The position numbers and the translations under genes are program-made. From positions 1,612,001 through 1,676,000 of the forward strand of contig JACKCB010000002.1 of the NCBI GenBank assembly GCA_020634235.1: 64,000 nt of DNA, read 5' to 3'. This DNA is from Ardenticatenaceae bacterium (lineage in GTDB: Bacteria; Chloroflexota; Anaerolineae; Promineifilales; Promineifilaceae). Positions 48,211 to 57,050 of the stretch are shown in pieces (position 1 is the first letter of the stretch; every line of letters starts with the position of its first letter). Under the pieces are notes generated by a model that worked only from the letters and a program-made list of their open reading frames with translations, was not told where the DNA came from and did no database searches.

Positions 48211-50985
48211 ATGTCTAATTCTGGTGTGTACCGGTTGTTTGTGTGGGGCTTCTTTGTAGCCCTGGTGCTGCTGCTGCTGGGGTTGGCCGGCTGTTCGGGG
48301 CGGGTGCAGGCCGACCAGGCAGCCGACTGGCGCTTTGGCATTATTGAGACGTATGAATCGCCGGCGGATGCTGCCCCGGCCGGGGCGGCCTGGACCCGGG
48401 TGCGTTTTCACTGGGGGGATGCCCAGCCGGATGGTCCGGCAACCTGGCTGCCGCCGGTGACGCTGGAACAGATAGACGCCGAAATCGCCTCCGGCCGGGA
48501 AGTGACCGGCATGCTCATTGGCACGCCCGATTGGGCGCGCGGGGAGGATTTGCTGCCCCAGGGATTGTGGCTGCCGCCCGACGACCCGCAGAATTTGTGG
48601 GCCAATTACGTGCGCCAGGTGGTAGGCCGCTACGCCGGCCGCATCAACCACTGGGTCATCTGGAACGAACCGGACATCTGGGAGAAGGCAGCGCCCGGCC
48701 ATACCTGGGATGGCACGGTGGAAGATTTCTTGCAGTTGCAGCGCACGGCCTACCTGGTGGCCAAGCAAACCAACCCCAACGCCATCATCCATCTGGCGGC
48801 CTTCACCTACTTCTGGGATGCGAATTATGGTCGCGAGCAATATTTCAGCCGGCTGCTAGACGCCATCCTGGCCGACCCGGCGGCGGCGACCCACAACTAT
48901 TACTTCGATGTGGCCACGGCCCATCTCTACTTTCAGCCCAACCTGATCTACGACGTGATCCAGGCGTTCCGGCAGATGATGGCTGACCATGGGTTGGATA
49001 AGCCGCTGTGGCTAATGGAGACCAACGCGCCGCCAATTGACGACCCGGCCTGGCCGGTGGAAAGCCCCACGCTGCTGGTGGCCCAGGTGGAGCAGGCCGC
49101 CTTTATGCCCCAGGCGCTGGCCGTGGCCCTGGCGGCCGGCGCGGAGCGGGTGGCGGTCTTCAAACTGAAGGACACGACCTCGGACCGGGCGGCGAACCCG
49201 GAACCGTTTGGACTGCTGCGCATGGATGGCAGCCGCCGTCCGGCGTATGACACCTATCAGGTGGCGGTGCAATATCTCTCTGGCGTGCAGGGGGCGGCGC
49301 GAGAACGCTGGAATGAGGTGGGGCAGATCCGGCTGGACCAGGCGGGCTTTAGCACGACGGTGCTGTTTGCCCGGCTGCCGTTCCCACAGCAGGCGCAGGT
49401 GCCGGCCACGGGCGACCGGGCGGTGTTGGTGGATATGTGGGGGGCGCAGCAGACGCTGCGACCGGTGAATGGGGTGTATGTGGTGGATTTGCCGGCGGCG
49501 CTGTGTACCCAGCCGATTGGCGACTATTGCATGATTGGTGGGGAGACGTTTTATCTGGTGCAGGCGATGGCGGGTGGGGCGCTCCCGGCCGGGCTGCCGG
49601 CCATTAACCAATCCCCCACCGCTTTGCCGTTGCCCACGCCGACGGTGGTAGCTCCGCTGCCTACCCCGGCCGGGATGGTGGGGCTGCCCACGGTTACACC
49701 CCAACCTTTGCCCACGGCAACCAGCTCGCCGGAACTGGCCCAAGCGATGGTGCAAAGCAACGAAGCCATCGTCGATTACCCGCGTGAAGTCACCTTCCGG
49801 CTAGAGCTGGCCGAGCAGGCCGACGTGCGCCAGGCCACCCTGGTCTACGGGCTGCGGCAGCAGACCTGTGTGGAAGTTGATACCCAGGTGCCGGTTGAGG
49901 TTACCGGCCGGGAGTTGACCTGGACCTGGGCCATGGTGCGCTCCGGTAACCCACCGCCCGGCGCGCAGTTGTGGTGGGAATGGCGCCTGACCGATGCCAA
50001 TGGCCAGACCGGCGTCACGCCGCGCCAAACGCTGACCTTTAGCGACGATCGCTTTGACTGGCGCGTGGTGCAGGCCGATGGCATTCATCTGCACTGGTAC
50101 AAGGGGGACGAGGTGGGACCACTGCTGCTAGATGCGGCGGTGGCTGGCCTGGCTCAGCTAGAGGCGGACATGGGTATCACCTTGCAGGGGGATGTGCAGT
50201 TCTACATCTACGGCGACCCGGCCGAGATGCGCGACGCTGTGTTGTACATCCAGGATTGGGCCGGCGGCGTGGCCTTTGCCGAATACAACACCATCCTCAT
50301 TGGGGTGCCGCCAGATATTGCCGATTCGTGGGGGCGGACGACGGTGCGGCATGAACTGGCCCACCTGGTGGTGGAGCAGTTTGCCTGGAGCTGTGTGGGT
50401 GGCCGGCGGCCAACCTGGCTGAATGAGGGACTGGCTGTCTATGCCCAGGGGCCGCCGGACGAGGTCACGCGGTCGGAAATTGCCCAGGGGATTGCCCAAA
50501 ACCTGTTCATGCCCCTGCGCAGCCTGAACGGGGCCTTCCCATCGCACAGTGAGCAGGCGGGCCTGGCCTACAGCCAGAGCTACAGTGTGGTCGATTTTAT
50601 GCTGGCGCGCTATGGGGCGCCGGCCATGCAGACGCTGCTGCAAACGCTGGCCGCGGGTGCCGGCTACGATGAGGCGCTGCAAGCGGTGTATGACCTGAAC
50701 GTGGATGGGCTGGAGACCGCCTGGCGGGCGACCATTGGCGCGCCCCCGCGGGTTATCCCGCCGACGCCGACGGCGGTGGTGGCGGCCAGCATCCCCACGA
50801 TCGTGCCGTTGTCCGGGGCGCAGTCGATGCCTACACCACCATCTGCGGCGGCCACCGCGGCCCCGGCCGGGACAACCACCAACGATTCGCCCGGTATCTC
50901 GGTTTGCGGCGTGGGCCTGGCCCCGCTGCTGCTGTTTGGCTGGTTTGGGCGGCGGCGCCAAAGGCAATCTGATGCAACGACTTAA
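48211..50985 (+). CDS. Lipoprotein fusion: clan-A glycoside hydrolase-like domain + gluzincin metallopeptidase domain
   Basis: 924 residues. The start at 48211 gives a lipoprotein signal ending LLLGLAGCSG (lipobox cysteine). Residues ~40-410 form a TIM-barrel glycosidase-like domain: WVIWNEPDIWE holds the expected acid/base glutamate and LWLMETNAPP the nucleophile position. A Pro/Thr-rich linker (~470-510) leads to a beta domain, then a peptidase-MA-like gluzincin domain with RHELAHLVVEQFAW (HExxH) and TWLNEGLAVYAQG (third ligand Glu). A second Pro/Thr linker and a hydrophobic helix with an Arg tail (LLLFGWFGRRRQRQ) end the protein. The protein is thus tethered at both ends; substrates are unknown. 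The stop overlaps the next gene by 14 bp. Confidence 0.82.
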   Translation: MSNSGVYRLFVWGFFVALVLLLLGLAGCSGRVQADQAADWRFGIIETYESPADAAPAGAAWTRVRFHWGDAQPDGPATWLPPVTLEQIDAEIASGREVTGMLIGTPDWARGEDLLPQGLWLPPDDPQNLWANYVRQVVGRYAGRINHWVIWNEPDIWEKAAPGHTWDGTVEDFLQLQRTAYLVAKQTNPNAIIHLAAFTYFWDANYGREQYFSRLLDAILADPAAATHNYYFDVATAHLYFQPNLIYDVIQAFRQMMADHGLDKPLWLMETNAPPIDDPAWPVESPTLLVAQVEQAAFMPQALAVALAAGAERVAVFKLKDTTSDRAANPEPFGLLRMDGSRRPAYDTYQVAVQYLSGVQGAARERWNEVGQIRLDQAGFSTTVLFARLPFPQQAQVPATGDRAVLVDMWGAQQTLRPVNGVYVVDLPAALCTQPIGDYCMIGGETFYLVQAMAGGALPAGLPAINQSPTALPLPTPTVVAPLPTPAGMVGLPTVTPQPLPTATSSPELAQAMVQSNEAIVDYPREVTFRLELAEQADVRQATLVYGLRQQTCVEVDTQVPVEVTGRELTWTWAMVRSGNPPPGAQLWWEWRLTDANGQTGVTPRQTLTFSDDRFDWRVVQADGIHLHWYKGDEVGPLLLDAAVAGLAQLEADMGITLQGDVQFYIYGDPAEMRDAVLYIQDWAGGVAFAEYNTILIGVPPDIADSWGRTTVRHELAHLVVEQFAWSCVGGRRPTWLNEGLAVYAQGPPDEVTRSEIAQGIAQNLFMPLRSLNGAFPSHSEQAGLAYSQSYSVVDFMLARYGAPAMQTLLQTLAAGAGYDEALQAVYDLNVDGLETAWRATIGAPPRVIPPTPTAVVAASIPTIVPLSGAQSMPTPPSAAATAAPAGTTTNDSPGISVCGVGLAPLLLFGWFGRRRQRQSDATT

Positions 50986-52564
50986 GCTCCCGGCCGGGCT
51001 GCTGCTGTTGGCGCTGCTGCTGTTGGCCTGCAACACGTTCACGGGGGGCGGCGAGGACCCGGCCGGGCGGTATGGCGTTACCAGGGCGGAGGCGCTCTAC
51101 CTGGTCAGCGGCCAGCCGCAGACGCTGGACCCGGCCCGAACTTACGGCGGCCCCACCGGCCCCCTGGGGCATCTCTTTAGCGGCCTGGTAACCCTGGACC
51201 CCAGCCTGCAAGTGCAGCCCGATCTGGCGGCTGGCTGGCAGGTCTCGCCCGATGGCCTCACGTACACCTTCTATTTGCGGCGCAATGCGCTGTTTCATGA
51301 CGGCCGGCCGGTGACGGCCCAGGATGTTGTTTTTTCCTGGGAGCGAGCGGCCGACCCGGCTACTGGCTCGCCCACGGCGGCCACTTACCTGAATGACATT
51401 GCCGGCTTCGCCGAGTTTAATACCGGCCGGGCGGGCCACATCAGCGGGCTGCGCCTGATTGACGATTATACGCTGGCGGTGCAGTTGGTGGCTCCGCGCG
51501 TCTATTTCCTGGCCAAGCTGACTTACCCGGTGGCCTTTGTGGTGGACCAGGCGAATGTTTCCCGGCCGGGGTGGGAGCGCACCCCTAACGGCACCGGCCC
51601 CTTTAAGCTGCAAGTGTGGGAGGACGACGACATCCTCATCCTGGCCCGCAACGAGCGCTTCTACGGCACCGTCCCGGCCGTGTCGCACGTCGTTTTCTTG
51701 CTGGGGCCGGGGCTGCCGCTGACCCTGTATGAGAATGGCGACATCGACCTGGTGGGGGTGGGTGGCAGCACGCTGGCCCGCGCTCAGGACCCCAACGACC
51801 CGCTTTCGGCCGACCTGGTAACCGGCAGCGACCTGTGTACCGGCTACATTGGCTTCAACAGCCGCATCCCGCCTTTTGACAATCCGCTGGTGCGGCAGGC
51901 CTTTAGCTACGCGGTGGACCGGGAGCGGCTGGTGACGACGCTGGCCCAGGGGAATGCATTGGTGGCCAACGGCCCGCTGCCGCCGGGCATGCCCGGTTAC
52001 ACCACTCGCCCGGCACGCTATCCCTATGACCCGGAGATGGCCCGCGCCCTGCTGGCGCAGGCCGGCTATGCCCCAGGCGAATTCCCGACCATTACCTACG
52101 CCACGGCCGGGTATGGGGCGGTGGGGCCGGAGGCGACGGCGCTCATCACCTTCTGGCAAGAGAATCTGGGGATCAGGATTGAGCCGCTGCTGATAGACCC
52201 GTACCTGTTTAATGATGAGCTGTTTGCCGGTAATGTGGGCAATCTCTTTGAGAGCGGCTGGTGTGCTGACTACGCCGATCCGCAGAACTTTCTGGATGTG
52301 CTGTTTCATTCGGAATCGGCGCAGAATTTGGGGGGGTTCAGCGACCCGGCCATTGATGCGGCGCTGGCGCAGGCGCGGGGGGAGCCGGACGTAGCGACCC
52401 GCATTGCCCGCTACAGCCAGATTGAGCAGCAGCTTCTGGAGGCGGCCCCGGCCGTGTTCCTGAGCCATTCGTTGTCGGCCGTGCTGGTGAAGCCGTATGT
52501 GCAGGGGTTTGTGCTGTCGCCGATTGGTGTGCCGCAGTGGCACCTGGTGCGGTTGGCGCGCTAG
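50972..52564 (+). CDS. Peptide/oligopeptide-binding lipoprotein (family 5 solute-binding)
   Basis: 530 residues. The ATG at 50972 overlaps the previous gene by 14 bp and gives a lipobox (LLLALLLLACNTF). Family-5 features: SGQPQTLDPARTYGGPTGPL, PDGLTYTFYLRRNALFHDG, PVTAQDVVFSWERAADP and IGFNSRIPPFDNPLVRQAFS, where the mature-type binding protein contacts its peptide. No ABC permease or ATPase gene accompanies it, so it is either an orphan partner of a distant transporter or cooperates with the membrane-tethered peptidase encoded just upstream, which could supply peptides. Confidence 0.93.
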   Translation: MQRLKLPAGLLLLALLLLACNTFTGGGEDPAGRYGVTRAEALYLVSGQPQTLDPARTYGGPTGPLGHLFSGLVTLDPSLQVQPDLAAGWQVSPDGLTYTFYLRRNALFHDGRPVTAQDVVFSWERAADPATGSPTAATYLNDIAGFAEFNTGRAGHISGLRLIDDYTLAVQLVAPRVYFLAKLTYPVAFVVDQANVSRPGWERTPNGTGPFKLQVWEDDDILILARNERFYGTVPAVSHVVFLLGPGLPLTLYENGDIDLVGVGGSTLARAQDPNDPLSADLVTGSDLCTGYIGFNSRIPPFDNPLVRQAFSYAVDRERLVTTLAQGNALVANGPLPPGMPGYTTRPARYPYDPEMARALLAQAGYAPGEFPTITYATAGYGAVGPEATALITFWQENLGIRIEPLLIDPYLFNDELFAGNVGNLFESGWCADYADPQNFLDVLFHSESAQNLGGFSDPAIDAALAQARGEPDVATRIARYSQIEQQLLEAAPAVFLSHSLSAVLVKPYVQGFVLSPIGVPQWHLVRLAR

Positions 52565-52895
52565 CGTTTCGCCAAACAAATAGTATCGGAGAGCCTCGTT
52601 GCCGGCGAAACCTGAGGTTCCGGCAGAACTGCACCACCCTGTACGTCAAAAAAAGTTAGCCGGAACGCTAGCAGGTGACATTTGTCAGTATACACCCGGC
52701 CGGGGCTGTGCTAAGCTGTTTTTGTTGGGGCCATTGCAGCCACATTGTCGCCCGGCAATGACCGCTGGCCTGTGCTGCCGGCCGGCTTGCCCTTCTTCCG
52801 TGCCATCCCTTTCCCCGCAAAACGAGCATTTCTGCCTGTCAGTTGTGGGCTTGCAGGTCGCAGGGCGCGGCTGACAGGCAAACTGGAGGTCAACC
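52565..52895. other. Intergenic region with nested, mutually exclusive inverted repeats
   Basis: No gene seen in 331 bp. GCTAGCGTT (52560-52568) pairs with AACGCTAGC (52664-52672); GTTCCGGC (52617-52624) pairs with GCCGGAAC (52659-52666). The two stems share bases 52664-52666, so only one can form fully. A further 9-bp hairpin (52834-52842 with 52871-52879) lies just before the ribosome site of the next gene. One CCCGGCCGGG is present. Confidence 0.55.
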
Positions 52896-54104
52896 ATGCA
52901 CGAGAAACGTGTTCACCGCTGGCGCAGCTATGCCCGGCCGGGGTACCTCTGGCCGGTTGCTTTCTTGTTAGTTGTTGCCTGGCTGCTGGTGGCTGCCCCG
53001 CCAGCACAAACCCATGGGTCGCCTATCATCGACGGCGCATTTACCGGCGACTGGTGCGCGCCCGCTTTTGCAGGGACGTTTGGGCCTGATACGCTGACGG
53101 CGCTAACCCCGCCCAACTGTCCTCTGGGCACCGAGATTTTGTGGGAAGACTTCAACGCAACCACCTATGGCATGGGGATGACGGATGGCATGGGCTACCT
53201 GATGGGCGGCCTGCCGGGCATGCCTGTCCCCACCGACCTGGAGGTGGATATTGAGTTCTTTGCCACCACGGCCGATGCCGCGATGGTCTTTTTTGCCGTG
53301 ACGCTGGGGCCGTTCCCATCGACTACCGGCATTCCCCCCCATGTGCAGATTGCCATTGACCTGGATGGCCCGGCCGGGGGGCTGCCCTTCTGGTATGATC
53401 CACTCCCGTCCGGGACAGGGATTATCGGCGGTCCCATCGCCATCTTCCCCGACTACCTGATCACCAGCGACGTTCTCGGCGGCATGGCCTTCCTGTGGGA
53501 AGCCACCTCTGCGCCTGGCACCTGGACCCTGGCCGGGCCGCTGCCGCAGGGTTGGTCTGGTTTTGGCGGGCCAGGCATCATTGAGATTGGCGTGCCCTGG
53601 CCCATGTTTGTCCCTGGGCCACTGTTTGCCCCCGGCATTCCGGCCCTCATCACCGTGATGAGCAGCCACGGGACGGCCTCCATCGGTCCATCCAGCGCAC
53701 CCATGACCCCCGAGGATGACGTCTTTACGGAGTTCGGGGCCGGGTTCACCACCAGTCCCGATATGTGCCCGCCCAGCCCACCCAGCAGCAACTGTGAGCT
53801 GATTTTGGGGCCGGGGGGTGGTGCGGGCAGCGCCGATGCCTTCATTGCGGTGACCTATCCGCTGCCGGTGACCCCTACGCCCACCGCTACCGCTACAGCC
53901 ACCGCTACGGCCACGCCTACGGCCACCAGTACGCCCACCGAAACGCCAACCATCACGCCCACATCCACACCGGGCGACACCCCCACGCCCACACCAACCA
54001 GCACGCCTACCGACACACCGACACCCACCCCCAGCGGTACACCGCCAACCCCCACGCCCACACCGCAACTGCAAATGCTGCCGATTATTCTGAAGGAACC
54101 GTAA
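52896..54104 (+). CDS. Secreted Thr/Pro-tailed protein of unknown function
   Basis: 402 residues. A signal segment (WPVAFLLVVAWLLVAAPPAQ) is followed by a compact beta-type domain of about 280 residues beginning GSPIIDGAFTGDWC, reminiscent of secreted carbohydrate-binding or CBM9-like domains in being a SPxIDGxxxxDW start, but the match is loose. Six cysteines may form disulphides. The last ~85 residues are an unstructured Thr/Pro tail (TPTPTATATATATATPTATS and similar), a pattern common to exported Chloroflexota proteins and a likely site of O-glycosylation. GGAGGT stands 6 bp from the ATG. Confidence 0.78.
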   Translation: MHEKRVHRWRSYARPGYLWPVAFLLVVAWLLVAAPPAQTHGSPIIDGAFTGDWCAPAFAGTFGPDTLTALTPPNCPLGTEILWEDFNATTYGMGMTDGMGYLMGGLPGMPVPTDLEVDIEFFATTADAAMVFFAVTLGPFPSTTGIPPHVQIAIDLDGPAGGLPFWYDPLPSGTGIIGGPIAIFPDYLITSDVLGGMAFLWEATSAPGTWTLAGPLPQGWSGFGGPGIIEIGVPWPMFVPGPLFAPGIPALITVMSSHGTASIGPSSAPMTPEDDVFTEFGAGFTTSPDMCPPSPPSSNCELILGPGGGAGSADAFIAVTYPLPVTPTPTATATATATATPTATSTPTETPTITPTSTPGDTPTPTPTSTPTDTPTPTPSGTPPTPTPTPQLQMLPIILKEP

Positions 54105-54158
54105 ACGGCGGCGCATCACTCACAGACCCACCCCGTGATGCGCCAGACAGATGGGGGT

Positions 54159-54998
54159 CTATACCGCGCGTTTGCGGCTGTGTTGGGTGATAAACGCATC
54201 GATTTCCGCCCACACCTGCGGGTGGGCCGGGTCCTTAGGGCGCATGAGTTCGTGGCCAGCCTGTGGGTATTGGTGCAGCCGCTTATCCTGGCTGGCGACG
54301 GCATCATAGATAGCCTGGTCGCCACCTGGCTTGACGGCGGTATCGTGCCCGCCTTGCAGTATGAGGAGGGGCAAGGTGAGTTTGGGCCACAAGCGGCGGC
54401 CCAGCACCGCCATTTTGCGCATCTCGTCAATGCCTGAGGTGGGCACGCGGCTCAGAGCCGGCAACTGGGCCTGCACGGCCGGGTCTTCCAGGTTCAAGTC
54501 GGGGTAGAGGTCTGTTGCTCGCTCTATGACGAGGGGGCGTAGTTTCTTGACCTGCCAGGCGGTGAACCAGGGCAGTACGTAGCGCAGTGCGGCCGTCAGG
54601 TGGATGGCCTTGCTGGGCACCACGTACAACGGAGCCAGCATCACCATGCCGCGTATGTCTGGGTTTTGCAGCGCCAGGTGTGCGCAGAGGACGGTGCCCA
54701 TAGAGTGACCCAGCAAGAAAATTTCGTCGCACCATTGCCGCAGGTTGGCCAGCCCTTCCTCGGCTTCGGCTATCCAGGCCTGGCGCGGCACTTTGTAAAG
54801 CTTATCGGGCCGTTCGCCGTGGCCGGGCAGCAGGGGGCAGTGCACGGTGATGCCGCGGGCGGCCAGATATTCGGCCATGGGGTGGGAGCTGATGGGGCTG
54901 CCCATGAAGCCATGGACCACCAGCAGACCGGTTTGCCCGGCGCGCAGGGTATAGGCGCGTCTCTCTTCTGTTACATGATAATCTGGCGTAAAAGGCAT
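54159..54998 (-). CDS. Alpha/beta hydrolase (carboxylesterase/monoacylglycerol-lipase-like)
   Basis: 279 residues. I chose the ATG at 54998 (MPFTPDYHVTEERR), which follows AAGGA; the open frame continues upstream to 55073 without support. The oxyanion region is VVHGFMGSPISSHPMAEYL, the nucleophile elbow LLGHSMGTVLCAHLAL, the acid is in ILQGGHDTAVKPGGD and the histidine in YPQAGHELMRPKDP. This resembles bacterial carboxylesterase/monoglyceride lipase proteins such as Est30. No signal peptide, so cytoplasmic. Convergent with the Thr/Pro protein gene (54 bp) and divergent from mutL. Confidence 0.9.
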   Translation of the reverse strand: MPFTPDYHVTEERRAYTLRAGQTGLLVVHGFMGSPISSHPMAEYLAARGITVHCPLLPGHGERPDKLYKVPRQAWIAEAEEGLANLRQWCDEIFLLGHSMGTVLCAHLALQNPDIRGMVMLAPLYVVPSKAIHLTAALRYVLPWFTAWQVKKLRPLVIERATDLYPDLNLEDPAVQAQLPALSRVPTSGIDEMRKMAVLGRRLWPKLTLPLLILQGGHDTAVKPGGDQAIYDAVASQDKRLHQYPQAGHELMRPKDPAHPQVWAEIDAFITQHSRKRAV

Positions 54999-55127
54999 TT
55001 TCCTTGTCCAGCTTTGCGTGATGTCTGCCAGTATAATGCCAAGCAGCAAGGATGCAAGCTCATCTCTGCTCATCGACTAACCCCCCTCACCCCATCTCCC
55101 CCCTATTCTCTGTTTCCCTATTGCATG

Positions 55128-55136
55128 TGGTAGAAT
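55128..55136 (+). promoter_or_regulatory. Extended -10 promoter of mutL (leaderless)
   Basis: TGGTAGAAT (TG-N-TAGAAT). It ends 6 bp before the mutL ATG, so the transcript would begin at the start codon. No ribosome-binding site precedes the gene. Confidence 0.55.
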
Positions 55137-55142
55137 AGTTCT

Positions 55143-56975
55143 ATGCCGATACGTGTCTTGCCTGACCAACTTGCTTCGCAAATTGCCGCCGGTGAAGTGG
55201 TGGAACGCCCTGCATCGGTGGTGAAGGAGTTGGTGGAAAATGCGCTGGATGCCGGGGCGACGACCATTAACGTGGAGGTGCGCGAAGGGGGGCAGGCGCT
55301 GGTGCAGGTGGCCGATAATGGGTGCGGCATCCCGGCCGGGGAGCTAGAAACCGCCTTTCTCCGCCACGCCACCTCTAAACTCAGCTCTGCCGACGATTTG
55401 CAGGCCATTGCCACCCTGGGCTTTCGCGGTGAGGCGCTGGCGGCCATTGCCGCCGTCAGCCAGCTTACCGTGGTTACCCGGGGCCAGGCCGACCCGGCCG
55501 GGACGCGGCTAACCATGGACGGCGGGCACATCACCGGCCGGGACAGCGTGGGCGCGCCGCAGGGCACAGTCATTGCCGTGGAAAATCTCTTCCACAACAT
55601 GCCGGCCCGGCTCAAATTCCTGAAATCCGTCACCACCGAGCGCCGCCAGATCGACGAGTTTGTCACCCGCTACGCCCTGGCCTACCCGGCCGTGCGCTTC
55701 CGGCTGATCCACGATGGCCGGATCACCTTCCAGAGCAGCGGCAGCGGCCAACTGCGCGACGTGCTGGTGGCCGTGTATGGGCCAGAGCTAACCCGCGACC
55801 TGCTGCCCATTCTGCCCCCGGCTGAGACGCCGGCCGAGGCGGCCCGGCCGGGGCACGCGATCCAGGTGGACGGCTACGTGGGGCCACCCAGCCTGCACCG
55901 CGCCAACCGCAGCCAGATTTCGCTCTTTGTCAACGGGCGCTGGATTAAAGATACCCGGCTGACCTATGCTGTGATCCAGGCTTACCACACCCTGCAGCCC
56001 ACCGGCCGCTACCCGGTAGCCGTGGTTTTTCTCACGCTGCCGCTGAACCAGGTGGACGTGAACGTGCATCCGGCCAAGACCGAGGTGCGCTTCCGCGACG
56101 CCAACGCCGTGTTCAGCGCTACGCAGCGCGCCGTCCGCCAGACGCTTATTGCCGGCAGCCCGGTGCGCGCGGTGGGCGGCGGCTTTACCCAATTTGCCCC
56201 GGCCGGGGAGCGTCCCGGATGGGCGGGGCGGCTGGACAGCCAGGCCATAGGGCGGCAAGAGGCGTGGCCAGACAGCCAGGAAGCGCTGTCGCTGGACTGG
56301 TTTGGAGACCCGGACGAGGCGCTGCCGGAGTCATCGTCGCCGGAGTTGGCCCAGCCGCCGCTGGGGGCCAGCACCGCCCACAGCCTGGGCGGCGAACGGC
56401 TGCCGATTATGCGTGTGGTGGGGCAGGTGGGCGCGGCCTACATCATCACCGAAGGGCCGGACGGCCTCTTTCTCATTGACCAGCACGCCGCCCACGAGCG
56501 CATCCTCTACGAGAAGTTCATGGCCGAACGCGCCGGTCAGGGGGTGGCCTCGCAAGGGCTGGTGGCTGGCGCGGTGGTGCACCTTTCGCCGTCACAGGCG
56601 ACCTTGCTAGAGGACAGCCTGGCCTTGCTGGCCCGGTTGGGCTTCCAGATTGAGGTGTTTGGCCCGAACAGCTTCATGGTGCGCGCCGTGCCGGCCATTT
56701 TGGCTCGCCGCGACCCGGCCGGGGCGCTGCAAGCGGTGGTCGAAGACCTGGAGCAGGAAAAGACGCCGTTGGCCGGCGAGGTCGAGGCGCGCATCATTCG
56801 CCGGGTGTGCAAAACGGCCGCCGTCAAAGCAGGCCAGACGCTGGCCCAAAGCGAGATGGAGGCGATGATCCGGCAGTTGGAGGCGTGCCACAACCCGCAT
56901 ACCTGTCCGCACGGCCGGCCCACGCTCATTCACCTCTCCGTGGCCCAACTGGCGCGGCAGTTTGGCCGGATATGA
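55143..56975 (+). CDS. mutL: DNA mismatch repair protein MutL
   Basis: 610 residues. The N-terminal GHKL ATPase has VKELVENALDAGA, VQVADNGCGIP and TLGFRGEALAAIAAV. After the S5-like fold, the C-terminal dimerisation domain carries the endonuclease motif DQHAAHERILYEK (DQHA-x2-E-x4-E) and the metal-site CPHGRP near the end, so this is a nicking MutL of the kind used in bacteria that do not rely on MutH. mutS is not in the window. It starts with no visible leader. The 3' end runs straight into the start region of the next gene (57046). Confidence 0.96.
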   Translation: MPIRVLPDQLASQIAAGEVVERPASVVKELVENALDAGATTINVEVREGGQALVQVADNGCGIPAGELETAFLRHATSKLSSADDLQAIATLGFRGEALAAIAAVSQLTVVTRGQADPAGTRLTMDGGHITGRDSVGAPQGTVIAVENLFHNMPARLKFLKSVTTERRQIDEFVTRYALAYPAVRFRLIHDGRITFQSSGSGQLRDVLVAVYGPELTRDLLPILPPAETPAEAARPGHAIQVDGYVGPPSLHRANRSQISLFVNGRWIKDTRLTYAVIQAYHTLQPTGRYPVAVVFLTLPLNQVDVNVHPAKTEVRFRDANAVFSATQRAVRQTLIAGSPVRAVGGGFTQFAPAGERPGWAGRLDSQAIGRQEAWPDSQEALSLDWFGDPDEALPESSSPELAQPPLGASTAHSLGGERLPIMRVVGQVGAAYIITEGPDGLFLIDQHAAHERILYEKFMAERAGQGVASQGLVAGAVVHLSPSQATLLEDSLALLARLGFQIEVFGPNSFMVRAVPAILARRDPAGALQAVVEDLEQEKTPLAGEVEARIIRRVCKTAAVKAGQTLAQSEMEAMIRQLEACHNPHTCPHGRPTLIHLSVAQLARQFGRI

Positions 56976-57003
56976 GGATGGGGTGGTTCCCGGCCGGGCC
57001 GGT

Positions 57004-57050
57004 GCGCCAACTGGCGCGCCAATTGGCGGGCCAGTTGGCGGGCCAATGGC
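57004..57050. repeat. Four 12-bp tandem repeats at the start of the 57-kb glycosyltransferase
   Basis: GCGCCAACTGGC, GCGCCAATTGGC, GGGCCAGTTGGC and a partial GGGCCAATGGC (57040-57050) that includes the ATG. The period preserves reading frame, as in the repeat at 24861. Confidence 0.8.

Noticed and set aside
47967..48341. N-terminal extension of the subtilase frame
   Set aside because: It lacks signal-like or family sequence and overlaps the opposite-strand gene start; the ATG at 47966 begins a typical signal peptide.
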